A stretch of 40,056 bases of DNA from Herbiconiux sp. Lineage in GTDB: Bacteria; Actinomycetota; Actinomycetes; Actinomycetales; Microbacteriaceae. How positions within the stretch are numbered: position 1 is the stretch's first letter; the number at the start of each line of letters is the position of its first letter. A program made the position numbers and the translations under genes. The notes below the pieces were generated by a model. That model made no database searches. It saw nothing but the letters and a program-made list of their open reading frames with translations, and had not been told where the DNA came from. Positions 15,771-24,449 of the stretch are shown piece by piece. The stretch covers positions 1-40,056 of the forward strand of contig NZ_JAHFUY010000040.1 in assembly GCF_023264895.1 (NCBI RefSeq). Reading direction: 5' to 3'.

Positions 15771-16447
15771 GCGCCGTGAAGCGATTCCTCCGCGACAACA
15801 GCCTCTCGCTGTTCTTCGGCGCGATCTTCGTCGCCGCCCTGATCGGGCAGTCCTTCGCCGGACTCGCCGCCTACAACGACACCCAGGTCGCGGAGGGGCT
15901 CCGCGAGGTGGGCTACTGGCGCTTCGTCACGTCGTCGGACTTCGCCGTCGACGTCGCCGAGAACTGGCAGTCGGAGTACCTGCAGTTCTTCCTCTACATC
16001 TGGGCCACCGTCTGGCTGATCCAGCGCGGCTCGCCGGAGTCGAAGAAGCCGGGGAGCGAGGGCCCGGAGTCGGACGAGCAGCAGAAGGTGGGCCGCTTCG
16101 CCGAGGCCGACTCGCCACGCTCCGCCGCCGCCGACGGCCTGCGGCGGGTGCTGTTCTCGCATTCGCTGCTGATCGCGATGGGCTCGATCTTCGTGCTCTC
16201 CTGGCTCGCCCAGTCGGTGACGGGGGTCATCGCCTACAACGAGGAGCAGCTGACGAATCTCGAGGCTCCCGTCGACTGGCTCGGCTACGTCGTCTCCGCC
16301 GACTTCTGGAACCGCACCCTGCAGAACTGGCAGTCCGAGTTCCTCGCCGTCGGCAGCATGGCCGCCCTCTCGATCTACCTCCGCGAGCGCGGCTCCAGCG
16401 AGTCGAAGAAGGTCGGCGACCCGCACGCGCAGTCCGACACGGAGTAG
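15767..16447 (+). CDS. DUF6766-type membrane protein with internal duplication
   Basis: A 226-residue membrane protein. Two homologous halves are visible. Each has a helix (SLFFGAIFVAALIGQSFAG; LLIAMGSIFVLSWLAQSVTG), then AAYNDTQ or IAYNEEQ, a conserved SSDF/SADF, then ENWQSEYLQFF or QNWQSEFLAVG, a second helix and the cytoplasmic SPESKK/SSESKK. The conserved NWQSE motif is the mark of the DUF6766 family as I remember it. Four transmembrane helices are expected. Function is unknown. The start overlaps the miniprotein stop by 4 nt; the gene converges with kdpE, 8 nt away. Confidence 0.85.
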   Translation: MSAVKRFLRDNSLSLFFGAIFVAALIGQSFAGLAAYNDTQVAEGLREVGYWRFVTSSDFAVDVAENWQSEYLQFFLYIWATVWLIQRGSPESKKPGSEGPESDEQQKVGRFAEADSPRSAAADGLRRVLFSHSLLIAMGSIFVLSWLAQSVTGVIAYNEEQLTNLEAPVDWLGYVVSADFWNRTLQNWQSEFLAVGSMAALSIYLRERGSSESKKVGDPHAQSDTE

Positions 16448-16455
16448 GCGACCGG

Positions 16456-17166
16456 TCAGGCGCCGGGTCGGCCCTCCGTCGGCGGATCCGGCTCGAAGCG
16501 ATAGCCCATGCCGGTCTCGGTGAGGATGTGGCGCGGGTGCGAGGGGTCGGGTTCGAGCTTCTTGCGGAGCTGTCCGATGTAGAGGCGCAGGTAGCCGGTC
16601 TCCTTCACGTCGGCGGTGCCCCAGATCTGGGTGAAGAGGTCGCCGTGGGTGAGCAGCCGGTGGGGGTTCCGCACGAGCAGCTCGAGGATCTTCCACTCCG
16701 TCGGGGTGAGCCGGATGGCGTTCCGCTGGCCCTCGCGCGTCACGACGTGGGCGAGGACATCGACGGTGACACCGCTCAGGGTCACGACCGGAGCGCTGGG
16801 CGCCGCGGCCGAGCTCCGCCGGGTGAGGGCGCGCACCCGGGCGAGCAGCTCGTCGATGGCGAAGGGCTTCGTGACGTAGTCGTCGGCTCCCGCGTCGAGC
16901 GCGTCGACCTTGTCGGCGGCATCCGTGCGCCCCGAGACGACGAGGATCGGCAGCTGCGACCAGCCGCGCACGGTGCGGATGACCTCCATGCCGTCGAGGT
17001 GCGGCATGCCGAGGTCGACGATGAGGAGGTCGGGCGGATGTGTGGAGGCGGCGGCGATGGTGGCGAGGCCGTCGCCCGCCGTGAGGATCTCGTGGCCCTG
17101 GGCTCCGAGGGTCACCCTCAGCGCGCGCAGGATCTGCGGGTCGTCGTCGGCGATCAGGATCCTCAT
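16456..17166 (-). CDS. kdpE: KdpE response regulator
   Basis: A 236-residue OmpR/PhoB-type regulator for the Kdp potassium system. The receiver domain has DDD at residues 7-9, the phosphoacceptor Asp51 in LLIVDLGMPHLDG, and the conserved Lys in DDYVTKPF. The C-terminal winged helix includes IRLTPTEWKILELLVRNPHR and VKETGYLRLYIGQLRKKLEP, a KdpE hallmark. When phosphorylated by KdpD it activates kdp transcription under low potassium or osmotic stress. Its ATG overlaps the kdpD stop (ATGA), giving coupled synthesis. Likely targets are the repeated boxes at 24305-24397. Confidence 0.95.
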   Translation of the reverse strand: MRILIADDDPQILRALRVTLGAQGHEILTAGDGLATIAAASTHPPDLLIVDLGMPHLDGMEVIRTVRGWSQLPILVVSGRTDAADKVDALDAGADDYVTKPFAIDELLARVRALTRRSSAAAPSAPVVTLSGVTVDVLAHVVTREGQRNAIRLTPTEWKILELLVRNPHRLLTHGDLFTQIWGTADVKETGYLRLYIGQLRKKLEPDPSHPRHILTETGMGYRFEPDPPTEGRPGA

Positions 17167-19643
17167 GCGGTCACCGCCTGGAGGGTGACGACCATGGTGG
17201 ATCCGCCGCGCGGGGTCTCCTCGAACTCGATGGTGCCGCCCATGCCCTCCACGAAGCCCTTCGAGAGGGCGAGGCCGAGCCCGAGCCCCGTCGAGTTGTC
17301 GGTGTCGCCGAGGCGCTGGAAGGGCACGAAGATGTCGTCGCGGCGATCCTCCGGCACCCCGGGCCCGCGGTCGATGACGCGGATCTGCACGGTGTCGTGG
17401 AAGGCAGAGGCGGCGACCACGACGTTCTGGCCCTCGGGGGAGTACTTGAGGGCGTTGGAGAGCAGGTTGACGAGCACGCGTTCGAGCAGCCCCGGATCGG
17501 CCTCGAGCTGCGGCAGGTCGGCCGGCAGGTCGAGGTCGACCGACTCCGGCCCCACCCCCAGCTCCTCGAGCACCGTCGGCACGAGGTCGACGAGGTCGAC
17601 GGGCTCGAGGGTCACGGCGAGGGCTCCGGCCTGCACGCGGCTCACGTCGAGCAGGTTCGTGAGCAGGTCGGTGAGCTGCTTGAGCGACGTCTCGGCGGTG
17701 TCGAGCAGCTCGTCGCGGTCGCCGGCCGAGAGCGTGGGGCCCGAGCTCCGGAGCCCGGTGACGGCGGCGGTGGCCCCTGCCAGGGGTCGGCGGAGGTCGT
17801 GGCCGACGGCCGCCAGCAGCGCGCTCCGCACCTTGTCGGCGGCGGCGAGCGGTGCCATCTCGCGCGCGGTCTCCTCGAGGCCCGCGTGCTCGAGGGCGGT
17901 CGCCAGCTGGGTCACGATCACCCCGAGCAGCCTCCGGTCGGCCGACTGCAGGGAGCGCCCGTGGAGCTCGAGCGTGGCCTCCGGGTCGATCGGCACGCGA
18001 TCCGGCTCGTCGTCGCGGGCGGGCTCGCCGTCGGAGGCGAGCACGCGGTCGCCGACGAGGATGCGCACGCCCGTGAGACCGAAGGCCTCCCGGGTGCGGG
18101 TCACGAAGGCCTGGAACGCGTCGTGCCCCCGCAGCACCTCGCCCGCGACCCCGGCGATGAGCTCGGACTCGGCGGCCGAGCGCCTGGCCGCGCGGGACCG
18201 CCTCGCCGCCTGGTCGACCACGATCGAGACGAGCACCGCGATCACGACGTAGAGGAGCAGGGAGAGGGCGTGCCGCGGATCATCGATGTGCACGGTGTAG
18301 AGCGGTTCGACGAACAGGAAGTCGAGGGTGACCCCGCTCAGCACCGCGGCGAACAGCGCCGGCCAGATGCCGCCGACGAGCGCCACCACCACGACGAGCA
18401 GCTGGTAGCTCAGCACGTCCGAGGTGATCGACTCCTCGCTGTGGAAGAGGGTGAGCAGCCAGGTGAGCAGAGGACCGCCGACGAGGGCGAGCACGAAGCC
18501 GTAGACGCGGCGGCGCACGGTGAGCGAGCCGTGCGGGTGGGGGAGGGCGAAGCGGCGGCCCCCGGCGGCCGCGTGGGTGACGATGTGCACGTCGATGTCG
18601 CCGGATTCGCGGATGACGGTCGAGCCGATCCCCGCGCCCGTGAGGAGAGCCGAGAGACGGCTCCGCCGACTCACCCCGATCACGAGCTGGGTGGCGTTCG
18701 AGGCCCGCGCGAACTCCACGAGCGCCTTCGGGATGTCGCTGCCCACGACCTGGTGGAAGGTGCCGCCGAGGCTCTCGACGAGCGAGCGCTGCGCCGCGAG
18801 CGCTCCGGGGTCGGAGGGGCGGAGGCCGTCCTGGCTCGTGACGTGCACGGCCAGCAGCTGCCCGCCCGCCGAGCGGGCGGCGATCCGGGAGCCCCGCCGC
18901 AGCAGGGTCTCGCCCTCCGGGCCTCCGGTGAGCGCCACGACCACGCGTTCGCGGGCCTCCCACTTCTGGCCGATGCCGTGCTCGGTGCGGTACTTCTGCA
19001 GCGACGAGTCGACCTCGTCGGCGAGCCAGAGCAGGGCGAGCTCGCGGAGCGCGGTGAGGTTGCCGAGCCGGAAGTAGTTCGAGAGCGCGGCGTCGATGCG
19101 CGCGGCCGGGTAGACGACCCCCTCGGAGAGACGGTCGCGGAGGGCCTGCGGGGCCAGGTCGACGACCTCGATCTGGTCCGCTTCGCGCAGCACGGCATCC
19201 GGGATGGTCTCGCGCTGGGGCACGCCCGTGATCTGCTGCACCACGTCGTTGAGCGACTCGATGTGCTGGATGTTGACGGTCGAGATCACGTCGATGCCGG
19301 CATCCAGGAGCGTCTCGACGTCGCGCCAGCGCTTCTCGTGGGCGAGGCCAGGGGCGTTGGTGTGGGCGAGCTCGTCGACGAGGGCGTACTGCGGAGCCCG
19401 GGCGAGGACGGCGTCGAGGTCCATCTCGTCGAGCTCCACGCCGCGGTGCGACACGAGGGTGCGGGGGATGATCTCGAAGCCGAGCGTCATGGCCTTCGTG
19501 GCGGCGCGCCCGTGGGTCTCGACCACGGCGACCACCACGTCCTTGCCCTGGGAGCGCAGCCGCCGGCCCTCCTCGAGCATCGCGTAGGTCTTGCCCACGC
19601 CGGGAGCGGCCCCGAGCAGCACCCGGAGCCGTCCCTGCTTCAT
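17163..19643 (-). CDS. kdpD: KdpD sensor histidine kinase
   Basis: An 826-residue membrane kinase. The N-terminal KdpD domain contains a Walker A (GAAPGVGKT, residues 11-19) and Walker B-like ALVDELAHTN, and is followed by a universal-stress-like segment. Four close-set transmembrane helices occupy about 385-480 (FVLALVGGPLLTWLLTLF onward). A GAF-like region precedes the kinase core with the H-box AVGHDLRRPLAG (phospho-acceptor about His615), the N-box NLLSNALKYS and G-boxes DRGPGVPE and GLGLGLALSKGF. It senses potassium and turgor and phosphorylates KdpE. GGAGGA is close to its ATG, and kdpC ends 28 nt upstream. Confidence 0.95.
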   Translation of the reverse strand: MKQGRLRVLLGAAPGVGKTYAMLEEGRRLRSQGKDVVVAVVETHGRAATKAMTLGFEIIPRTLVSHRGVELDEMDLDAVLARAPQYALVDELAHTNAPGLAHEKRWRDVETLLDAGIDVISTVNIQHIESLNDVVQQITGVPQRETIPDAVLREADQIEVVDLAPQALRDRLSEGVVYPAARIDAALSNYFRLGNLTALRELALLWLADEVDSSLQKYRTEHGIGQKWEARERVVVALTGGPEGETLLRRGSRIAARSAGGQLLAVHVTSQDGLRPSDPGALAAQRSLVESLGGTFHQVVGSDIPKALVEFARASNATQLVIGVSRRSRLSALLTGAGIGSTVIRESGDIDVHIVTHAAAGGRRFALPHPHGSLTVRRRVYGFVLALVGGPLLTWLLTLFHSEESITSDVLSYQLLVVVVALVGGIWPALFAAVLSGVTLDFLFVEPLYTVHIDDPRHALSLLLYVVIAVLVSIVVDQAARRSRAARRSAAESELIAGVAGEVLRGHDAFQAFVTRTREAFGLTGVRILVGDRVLASDGEPARDDEPDRVPIDPEATLELHGRSLQSADRRLLGVIVTQLATALEHAGLEETAREMAPLAAADKVRSALLAAVGHDLRRPLAGATAAVTGLRSSGPTLSAGDRDELLDTAETSLKQLTDLLTNLLDVSRVQAGALAVTLEPVDLVDLVPTVLEELGVGPESVDLDLPADLPQLEADPGLLERVLVNLLSNALKYSPEGQNVVVAASAFHDTVQIRVIDRGPGVPEDRRDDIFVPFQRLGDTDNSTGLGLGLALSKGFVEGMGGTIEFEETPRGGSTMVVTLQAVTA

Positions 19644-19671
19644 CGTTCCTCCATGCTCGGAAGCCTAGGCG

Positions 19672-20274
19672 TCAGGAGCCGAGCTGCGAGAGCGCGACGT
19701 TGAGCTCGAGCACGTCGACGACCGGCTCGCCGAGGTAGCCGAGGTCGCGGCCCTGGACGGCCGCCTCCACGAGTCCGCGCACGGCGGTCTCGTCGAGCCC
19801 GCGGGCCCCGGCCACCCTGGCGACCTGCTGGTAGGCGTACTCCGGGCTGATGTGGGGGTCGAGACCGGATCCCGAGGCGGTGAGGGCGTCGACCGGGATG
19901 TCGTCGGCCGACACCCCGTCACTCTCGGCGATCGCGGCGCGGCGGGCCTCGATCTCGGCGATGAAGTCGGGGTTCTCGGGCCCGTAGTTCGAGCCCGCCG
20001 AGGCGCCGCCGTCGTAGCCGGCGGCGGAGGGCCGCGACTGGAACCACTCGGGAAGGGCCTCGCCGTCCTCATCGGCGAACGACTGGCCGATGAGGGCGGA
20101 ACCGACGGGCTCGCCCCCGACCGACACGAGGGAGCCGTTGGCCTGGGCGGGCAGAGCGAGCTGGCCGATGCCGAGGATGACGACGGGGTAGACGATGCCG
20201 AGCGCCGCGGTGGCGACGAGCAGGTAGCGGAGGGCGACCCCGTAGGGGCGGGCGAACCCGCGGGTGGTGGCCAT
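19672..20274 (-). CDS. kdpC: KdpC subunit of the potassium-transporting P-type ATPase
   Basis: A 200-residue membrane-anchored accessory subunit. A single N-terminal helix (YLLVATAALGIVYPVVILGI) is followed by an extracytoplasmic domain with SALIGQSFADEDG, WFQSRPSAAGYDG, ASAGSNYGPEN and the diagnostic TASGSGLDPHISPEYA. It assists ATP binding and assembly of KdpFABC. AAAGGA precedes the ATG. The 48-nt gap after kdpB carries two and a half copies of a 10-bp direct repeat. Confidence 0.95.
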   Translation of the reverse strand: MATTRGFARPYGVALRYLLVATAALGIVYPVVILGIGQLALPAQANGSLVSVGGEPVGSALIGQSFADEDGEALPEWFQSRPSAAGYDGGASAGSNYGPENPDFIAEIEARRAAIAESDGVSADDIPVDALTASGSGLDPHISPEYAYQQVARVAGARGLDETAVRGLVEAAVQGRDLGYLGEPVVDVLELNVALSQLGS

Positions 20275-20289
20275 GACGATGTCCTTTTC

Positions 20290-20315
20290 TGTTCTGGTCT
20301 GTTCTGGTCTGTTCG
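20290..20315. repeat. 10-bp direct repeat between kdpB and kdpC
   Basis: TGTTCTGGTC occurs twice in tandem, followed by TGTTC, filling most of the only sizeable gap inside the kdpA-B-C block. It may space or shape the intercistronic RNA, or be replication slippage. Confidence 0.6.
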
Positions 20316-20322
20316 GCGGGCT

Positions 20323-22407
20323 CTAGAAGCCCGGGATGAGGCTGACGACGAGGTCGATGATCTTGATGCCGACGAACGGCGCGATCACCCCGCCCAGGCC
20401 GTAGACGAGGATGTTGCGGTTGAGGATGCGCGAGGCCGACATGGGCCGGTACTTCACGCCGCGGAGGGCGAGCGGGATCAGCACGATGATGACGAGGGCG
20501 TTGAACACGACGGCCGACAGGATCGCCGAGGACGGCGAATGCAGCTGCATGATGTTGAGCAGCCCGAGGCCCGGGAAGACGGCCGCGAACATCGCCGGGA
20601 TGATGGCGAAGTACTTCGCGACGTCGTTGGCGATCGAGAAGGTCGTGAGCGCCCCGCGCGTGATGAGCAGCTGCTTGCCGATCGCCACGATGTCGATGAG
20701 CTTCGTGGGGTCGGAGTCGAGGTCGACCATGTTGCCGGCCTCCTTCGCCGCCGACGTGCCCGTGTTCATGGCCACGCCGACGTCGGCCTGCGCGAGCGCG
20801 GGTGCGTCGTTCGTGCCGTCACCGGTCATCGCCACGAGCCGGCCGCCCTCCTGCTCCTTGCGGATGAGCGCGAGCTTGTCCTCGGGGGTGGCCTCGGCGA
20901 GGTAGTCGTCCACTCCGGCCTCCTCGGCGATCGCCTTGGCGGTCAGCGGGTTGTCGCCCGTGATCATGACGGTGCGGATGCCCATCGAGCGCAGTTCGGC
21001 GAAGCGCGACGCCATGCCCTCCTTCACGATGTCCTTGAGGTGCACCACGCCGAGGATCTGCGCCGGCCGCCCGGGCTCCCGCACGGCGACCACGAGCGGC
21101 GTGCCGCCGAGGCCGGCGATGCGGTCGGTCTGCTGCTCGAGCTCATCGAAGAGCGCGCCCCCCACAGTTCCGGTCTCCTTGGCCCAGGCGGTGACGGCGG
21201 AGCCCGCGCCCTTCCGGATCTGGCGGCCGTCGGCGAAGTCGACGCCGCTCATCCTGGTCTGCGCGGTGAAGGGCACGATCTCGCCGTCGACCGAGGCGGG
21301 CCGCTCGAGCCCCTGCTCCGAGGCGAGGTCGACGATCGACTTCCCCTCCGGCGTCGGGTCGGAGAGCGACGAGAGCGCGGCGGCGTCGCGGAGCGCGACG
21401 GCGTCGACGCCGGTGAGGGCGACGAAGTCGGAGGCGCGCCGGTTGCCGTAGGTGATCGTGCCCGTCTTGTCCATCAGCAGGGTCGTCACGTCACCGGCGG
21501 CCTCGACGGCGCGGCCCGACATCGCGAGCACGTTGCGCTGCACGAGCCGGTCCATCCCGGCGATGCCGATGGCCGAGAGCAGGGCGCCGATCGTGGTGGG
21601 GATGAGGCACACGAGCAGCGCGACCATGACCGCGATCGACGGTGCGGCATCCGAGTACCCCGCGATGGGGCCGAGGGTCAGCACCACGATGAGGAAGATC
21701 ACCGAGAGGCTCGCGAGCAGGATGTTGAGCGCGATCTCGTTGGGCGTCTTCTGGCGGGAGGCCCCCTCGACGAGGCGGATCATGCGGTCGACGAACGTCT
21801 CACCGGGCTTCGAGGTGATGGTCACCACCACGCGGTCCGACAGCACGCGGGTGCCGCCCGTGACCGCGCTGCGGTCACCGCCGGACTCCCGCACCACGGG
21901 TGCCGACTCGCCCGTGATGGCCGACTCGTCGATGGAGGCGATGCCCTCGACGATGTCGCCGTCGCCGGGGACGAGCTCACCCGCGACCACGACGACCACG
22001 TCGCCGAGCCTCAGATCGGCCGAGGAGACCTGCTCGGTGCGGGCGGTCAGCGCGGCGGGATCGCCGGAGGCGTCGTAGCCGACGACCCTCGCGGCCATCG
22101 TGCTCGTGCGGGTGGACCGCAGGGTGGCGGCCTGCGCCTTGCCGCGGCCCTCGGCCACGCTCTCGGCGAGGTTGGCGAAGAGCACGGTGAGCCAGAGCCA
22201 CACCGCGATGGCCCAGGTGAAGGCGAGCGAGGTGGCCTGCGGCCCCTCGACCACCGGCAGGAACGGCTGCGCGATGGCGATCACCGTGGTGAAGGCGGCC
22301 CCGACCTCGACGAGGAACATCACGGGGTTCCGCCACATCTCGCGCGGATCGAGCTTCTGGAACGCTCCGGGGAGCGACGCGGCGAGCTGGCGGGGGAGGG
22401 AGGTCAT
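20323..22407 (-). CDS. kdpB: KdpB catalytic subunit of the potassium-transporting P-type ATPase
   Basis: A 694-residue P-type ATPase that powers KdpA-mediated potassium uptake. The start ATG overlaps the kdpA stop by 4 nt and gives [20 protein letters not shown]. Motifs: actuator-domain TGES ([15 protein letters not shown]), phosphorylation motif [17 protein letters not shown] with Asp313, [20 protein letters not shown], and [18 protein letters not shown] in the hinge. Length and order agree with KdpB proteins. Confidence 0.97.
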   Translation of the reverse strand: MTSLPRQLAASLPGAFQKLDPREMWRNPVMFLVEVGAAFTTVIAIAQPFLPVVEGPQATSLAFTWAIAVWLWLTVLFANLAESVAEGRGKAQAATLRSTRTSTMAARVVGYDASGDPAALTARTEQVSSADLRLGDVVVVVAGELVPGDGDIVEGIASIDESAITGESAPVVRESGGDRSAVTGGTRVLSDRVVVTITSKPGETFVDRMIRLVEGASRQKTPNEIALNILLASLSVIFLIVVLTLGPIAGYSDAAPSIAVMVALLVCLIPTTIGALLSAIGIAGMDRLVQRNVLAMSGRAVEAAGDVTTLLMDKTGTITYGNRRASDFVALTGVDAVALRDAAALSSLSDPTPEGKSIVDLASEQGLERPASVDGEIVPFTAQTRMSGVDFADGRQIRKGAGSAVTAWAKETGTVGGALFDELEQQTDRIAGLGGTPLVVAVREPGRPAQILGVVHLKDIVKEGMASRFAELRSMGIRTVMITGDNPLTAKAIAEEAGVDDYLAEATPEDKLALIRKEQEGGRLVAMTGDGTNDAPALAQADVGVAMNTGTSAAKEAGNMVDLDSDPTKLIDIVAIGKQLLITRGALTTFSIANDVAKYFAIIPAMFAAVFPGLGLLNIMQLHSPSSAILSAVVFNALVIIVLIPLALRGVKYRPMSASRILNRNILVYGLGGVIAPFVGIKIIDLVVSLIPGF

Positions 22408-24080
22408 CGGGGGAGCCCTTCGGCGAGAGGTCCGAGTGCGAGCACGGGGAAGTAGGTGAGGGCGACGACGATGAGGACGACGCCCACGAGGAGGCCCACG
22501 AACTGCGGGCGGTGGGTCGGCAGCGTGCCGGCCGTGACGGGCACCGAGCCCTGGGCGGCGAGGGAGCCGGCGAGGGCGAGCACGAGCACGATCGGGATGA
22601 ACCGGCCGAGCAGCATCGCCACGCCGAGCGCCGTGTTGAACCACGGGGTGTTGGCCGTGAGTCCCGCGAACGCGGAGCCGTTGTTGTTGGCGGCGCTCGT
22701 GAAGGCGTAGAGCACCTCGGTGAAGCCGTGCAGGCCCGGATTCCAGATCGACGTCGACTCGACGTCGTCGCGGATGGCCGGGACCGCGAAGCTCAGAGCG
22801 GTGCCCACGAGCACGAGGGTGGGGGTGGCGAGGATGTAGAGGCTCGCGAGCTTGATCTCGCGCGGGCCGAGCTTCTTGCCCAGGTACTCGGGGGTGCGGC
22901 CGACCAGCAGTCCGGCGATGAACACCGTGATGATCGCGATGACCAGCATGCCGTAGAGCCCCGCCCCGATGCCGCCCGGAGCGATCTCGCCGAGCATGAT
23001 GTTGAAGAGCGTCATCATGCCGCCGAGCGACGTGTAGCTGTCGTGCATCGAGTTGACGGCACCCGTCGACGTGATGGTCGAGGTCGTGGCGAACAGCGTC
23101 GAGGCGGCGATGCCGAACCTCTGCTCCTTGCCCTCCATCGCACCGCCCGCGAGCTGCGGTCCGGTGCCCGCGCCCAGGATCTCGAACGTCGTGAGCGCCG
23201 CGAGCGACACCACGAAGAGCGTGCCCATGGCGGCGAGGATCGCGTAGCCCTGGCGGTTGTCGCCCACCATGCGGCCGAAGGCGCGGGGGAGCGAGAACGG
23301 GATGGCGAGCATGAGCACGATCTGGAACAGGTTCGTCCAGGGCGTGGGGTTCTCGAACGGATGCGCGGAGTTCACGTTGAAGAAGCCACCGCCGTTGTTG
23401 CCCAGCAGTTTGATGGCCTCCTGCGAGGCCACGGGCCCGCCCGGAACGGTCGCGGTGCCGCCCGTGAGGGTGGTCACCTCGGTGAAGCCGTTGAGGTTCT
23501 GGATGACGCCGCCCGCGAGCAGCACGATCGACGACACCACGGCGAGCGGCAGCAGGATGCGCAGCAGCGCCCGGGTGAGGTCGACCCAGAAGTTGCCGAG
23601 CGTTCCCGTGCTCCGGCGCGAGAAGCCCCGGATGAGGGCGACCGCCACGGCGAGACCGACACCGGCCGACACGAAGTTCTGCACGGCGAGGCCCGCGAGC
23701 TGCACCGTGTAGCCCATCGTGACCTCGGGGGAGTACGACTGCCAGTTGGTGTTGGTCACGAACGAGACGGCCGTGTTGAACGACAGGCCCTCGGGCACGG
23801 CGGGGAGGCCGAGCGAGTAGGGCAGCACCGCCTGCAGCCGCTGGAGCGCATAGACGAACAGCACTCCGACGAGGGAGACGGCGAGCACGCCCTTCAGGTA
23901 TGCACCCCAGGACTGCTCACCGAAGGGATCGACACCGACGACACGGTAGAGACCGCGCTCGAGCCTCAGATGCTTCGCCGACGTGAACGTCCAGGCGAGG
24001 TAGTCACCGAGCGGGCGGTGGAGAACCGCCAGGATCAGTGCGAGCGTCGCCAGCTGGGCGACGAGGAGCCAGGCCTCCAT
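22404..24080 (-). CDS. kdpA: KdpA potassium-binding/translocating subunit
   Basis: A 558-residue polytopic membrane protein of the KdpA family (superfamily of K+ transporters), which forms the selectivity filter. Landmarks include the N-terminal [20 protein letters not shown], the first selectivity region [42 protein letters not shown] [18 protein letters not shown], and [16 protein letters not shown]. It follows kdpF with 1 nt between stop and ATG, and its 3' end overlaps kdpB. Confidence 0.97.
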   Translation of the reverse strand: MEAWLLVAQLATLALILAVLHRPLGDYLAWTFTSAKHLRLERGLYRVVGVDPFGEQSWGAYLKGVLAVSLVGVLFVYALQRLQAVLPYSLGLPAVPEGLSFNTAVSFVTNTNWQSYSPEVTMGYTVQLAGLAVQNFVSAGVGLAVAVALIRGFSRRSTGTLGNFWVDLTRALLRILLPLAVVSSIVLLAGGVIQNLNGFTEVTTLTGGTATVPGGPVASQEAIKLLGNNGGGFFNVNSAHPFENPTPWTNLFQIVLMLAIPFSLPRAFGRMVGDNRQGYAILAAMGTLFVVSLAALTTFEILGAGTGPQLAGGAMEGKEQRFGIAASTLFATTSTITSTGAVNSMHDSYTSLGGMMTLFNIMLGEIAPGGIGAGLYGMLVIAIITVFIAGLLVGRTPEYLGKKLGPREIKLASLYILATPTLVLVGTALSFAVPAIRDDVESTSIWNPGLHGFTEVLYAFTSAANNNGSAFAGLTANTPWFNTALGVAMLLGRFIPIVLVLALAGSLAAQGSVPVTAGTLPTHRPQFVGLLVGVVLIVVALTYFPVLALGPLAEGLPR

Positions 24081-24081
24081 G

Positions 24082-24171
24082 TCAGAACCTCTCGGGCTTG
24101 ACGAGGGCGACCACGAGATAGGCCACGCCGGCCACCCCGAGGAGGGCTGCGGCGAGTTCGAGCACGATCAC
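24082..24171 (-). CDS. kdpF: KdpF small subunit
   Basis: A 29-residue single-span peptide beginning (from GTG 24171) [20 protein letters not shown] and ending KPERF, the classic KdpF shape and end. It stabilises the KdpABC complex in the membrane. The GTG at 24171 overlaps the stop of the upstream miniprotein (GTGA). A second GTG at 24165 is better placed relative to GGGAGG and would give a 27-residue form. The gene is followed at once by kdpA. Confidence 0.88.
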   Translation of the reverse strand: MIVLELAAALLGVAGVAYLVVALVKPERF

Positions 24172-24251
24172 AGCCTCCCGACCCCCCGGGCGACCAGAGC
24201 GACCACGCCGAAGACGGCGAGGATCGCGACGATGTAGACGACGTCGAGCAC
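24168..24251 (-). CDS. 27-residue membrane miniprotein at the head of the kdp operon
   Basis: Starting from the GTG at 24251, preceded by GGAGGGAG at about 8 nt, the ORF reads MLDVVYIVAILAVFGVVALV followed by a short basic tail, and stops in a TGA that overlaps the kdpF GTG. It is a single hydrophobic helix resembling KdpF in size but with different ends. I recall unnamed ORFs of this kind ahead of kdpF in some actinobacteria. Coupling to kdpF and a better ribosome site than kdpF itself argue that it is real, either as an extra subunit or a leader peptide that governs kdpF translation. Confidence 0.7.
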   Translation of the reverse strand: MLDVVYIVAILAVFGVVALVARGVGRL

Positions 24252-24304
24252 GGATGTTCTCCCTCCGACCGGCGCCCGGAGTGGGCGCACGGGTACGGAG
24301 GTCG

Positions 24305-24397
24305 ATCCTGTCCGCCCATCCGTCCTGATCCGGCGGTCCTAACGGGATCCTGACGCGGGTGCACCCCGGACGCCCCGAACCCGAACGGAATCCTGTC
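24305..24397 (-). promoter_or_regulatory. Repeated GTCAGGAT-like boxes upstream of kdp (candidate KdpE sites)
   Basis: On the minus strand the kdp upstream region holds GACAGGAT (24397-24390), GTCAGGAT (24354-24347), GTTAGGAC (24343-24336), ATCAGGAC (24329-24322) and GACAGGAT (24312-24305). The second and third are 11 bp apart, the step used by OmpR/PhoB-type regulators such as KdpE; the others are 14, 17 and 43 bp apart. They lie 54-146 nt before the first ORF of the operon. Confidence 0.55.
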
Positions 24398-24399
24398 GC

Positions 24400-24432
24400 C
24401 GGGCCCCCGAGCGGCACTCGCCCGGGGGCCCG
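24400..24432 (-). terminator. Terminator hairpin of the ABC exporter operon
   Basis: The arms CGGGCCCCCG (24400-24409) and CGGGGGCCCG (24423-24432) are perfect, with a 13-nt loop. It begins 18 nt after the permease stop and separates that operon from the kdp promoter region. Confidence 0.6.
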
Positions 24433-24449
24433 CCGGCGCTCGCCGCTGG

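Noticed and set aside
19852..22455. An 867-residue plus-strand frame across kdpC and kdpB
   Set aside because: Antisense shadow of a well-conserved P-type ATPase; composition is dominated by Asp/Arg/Gly/His/Val.
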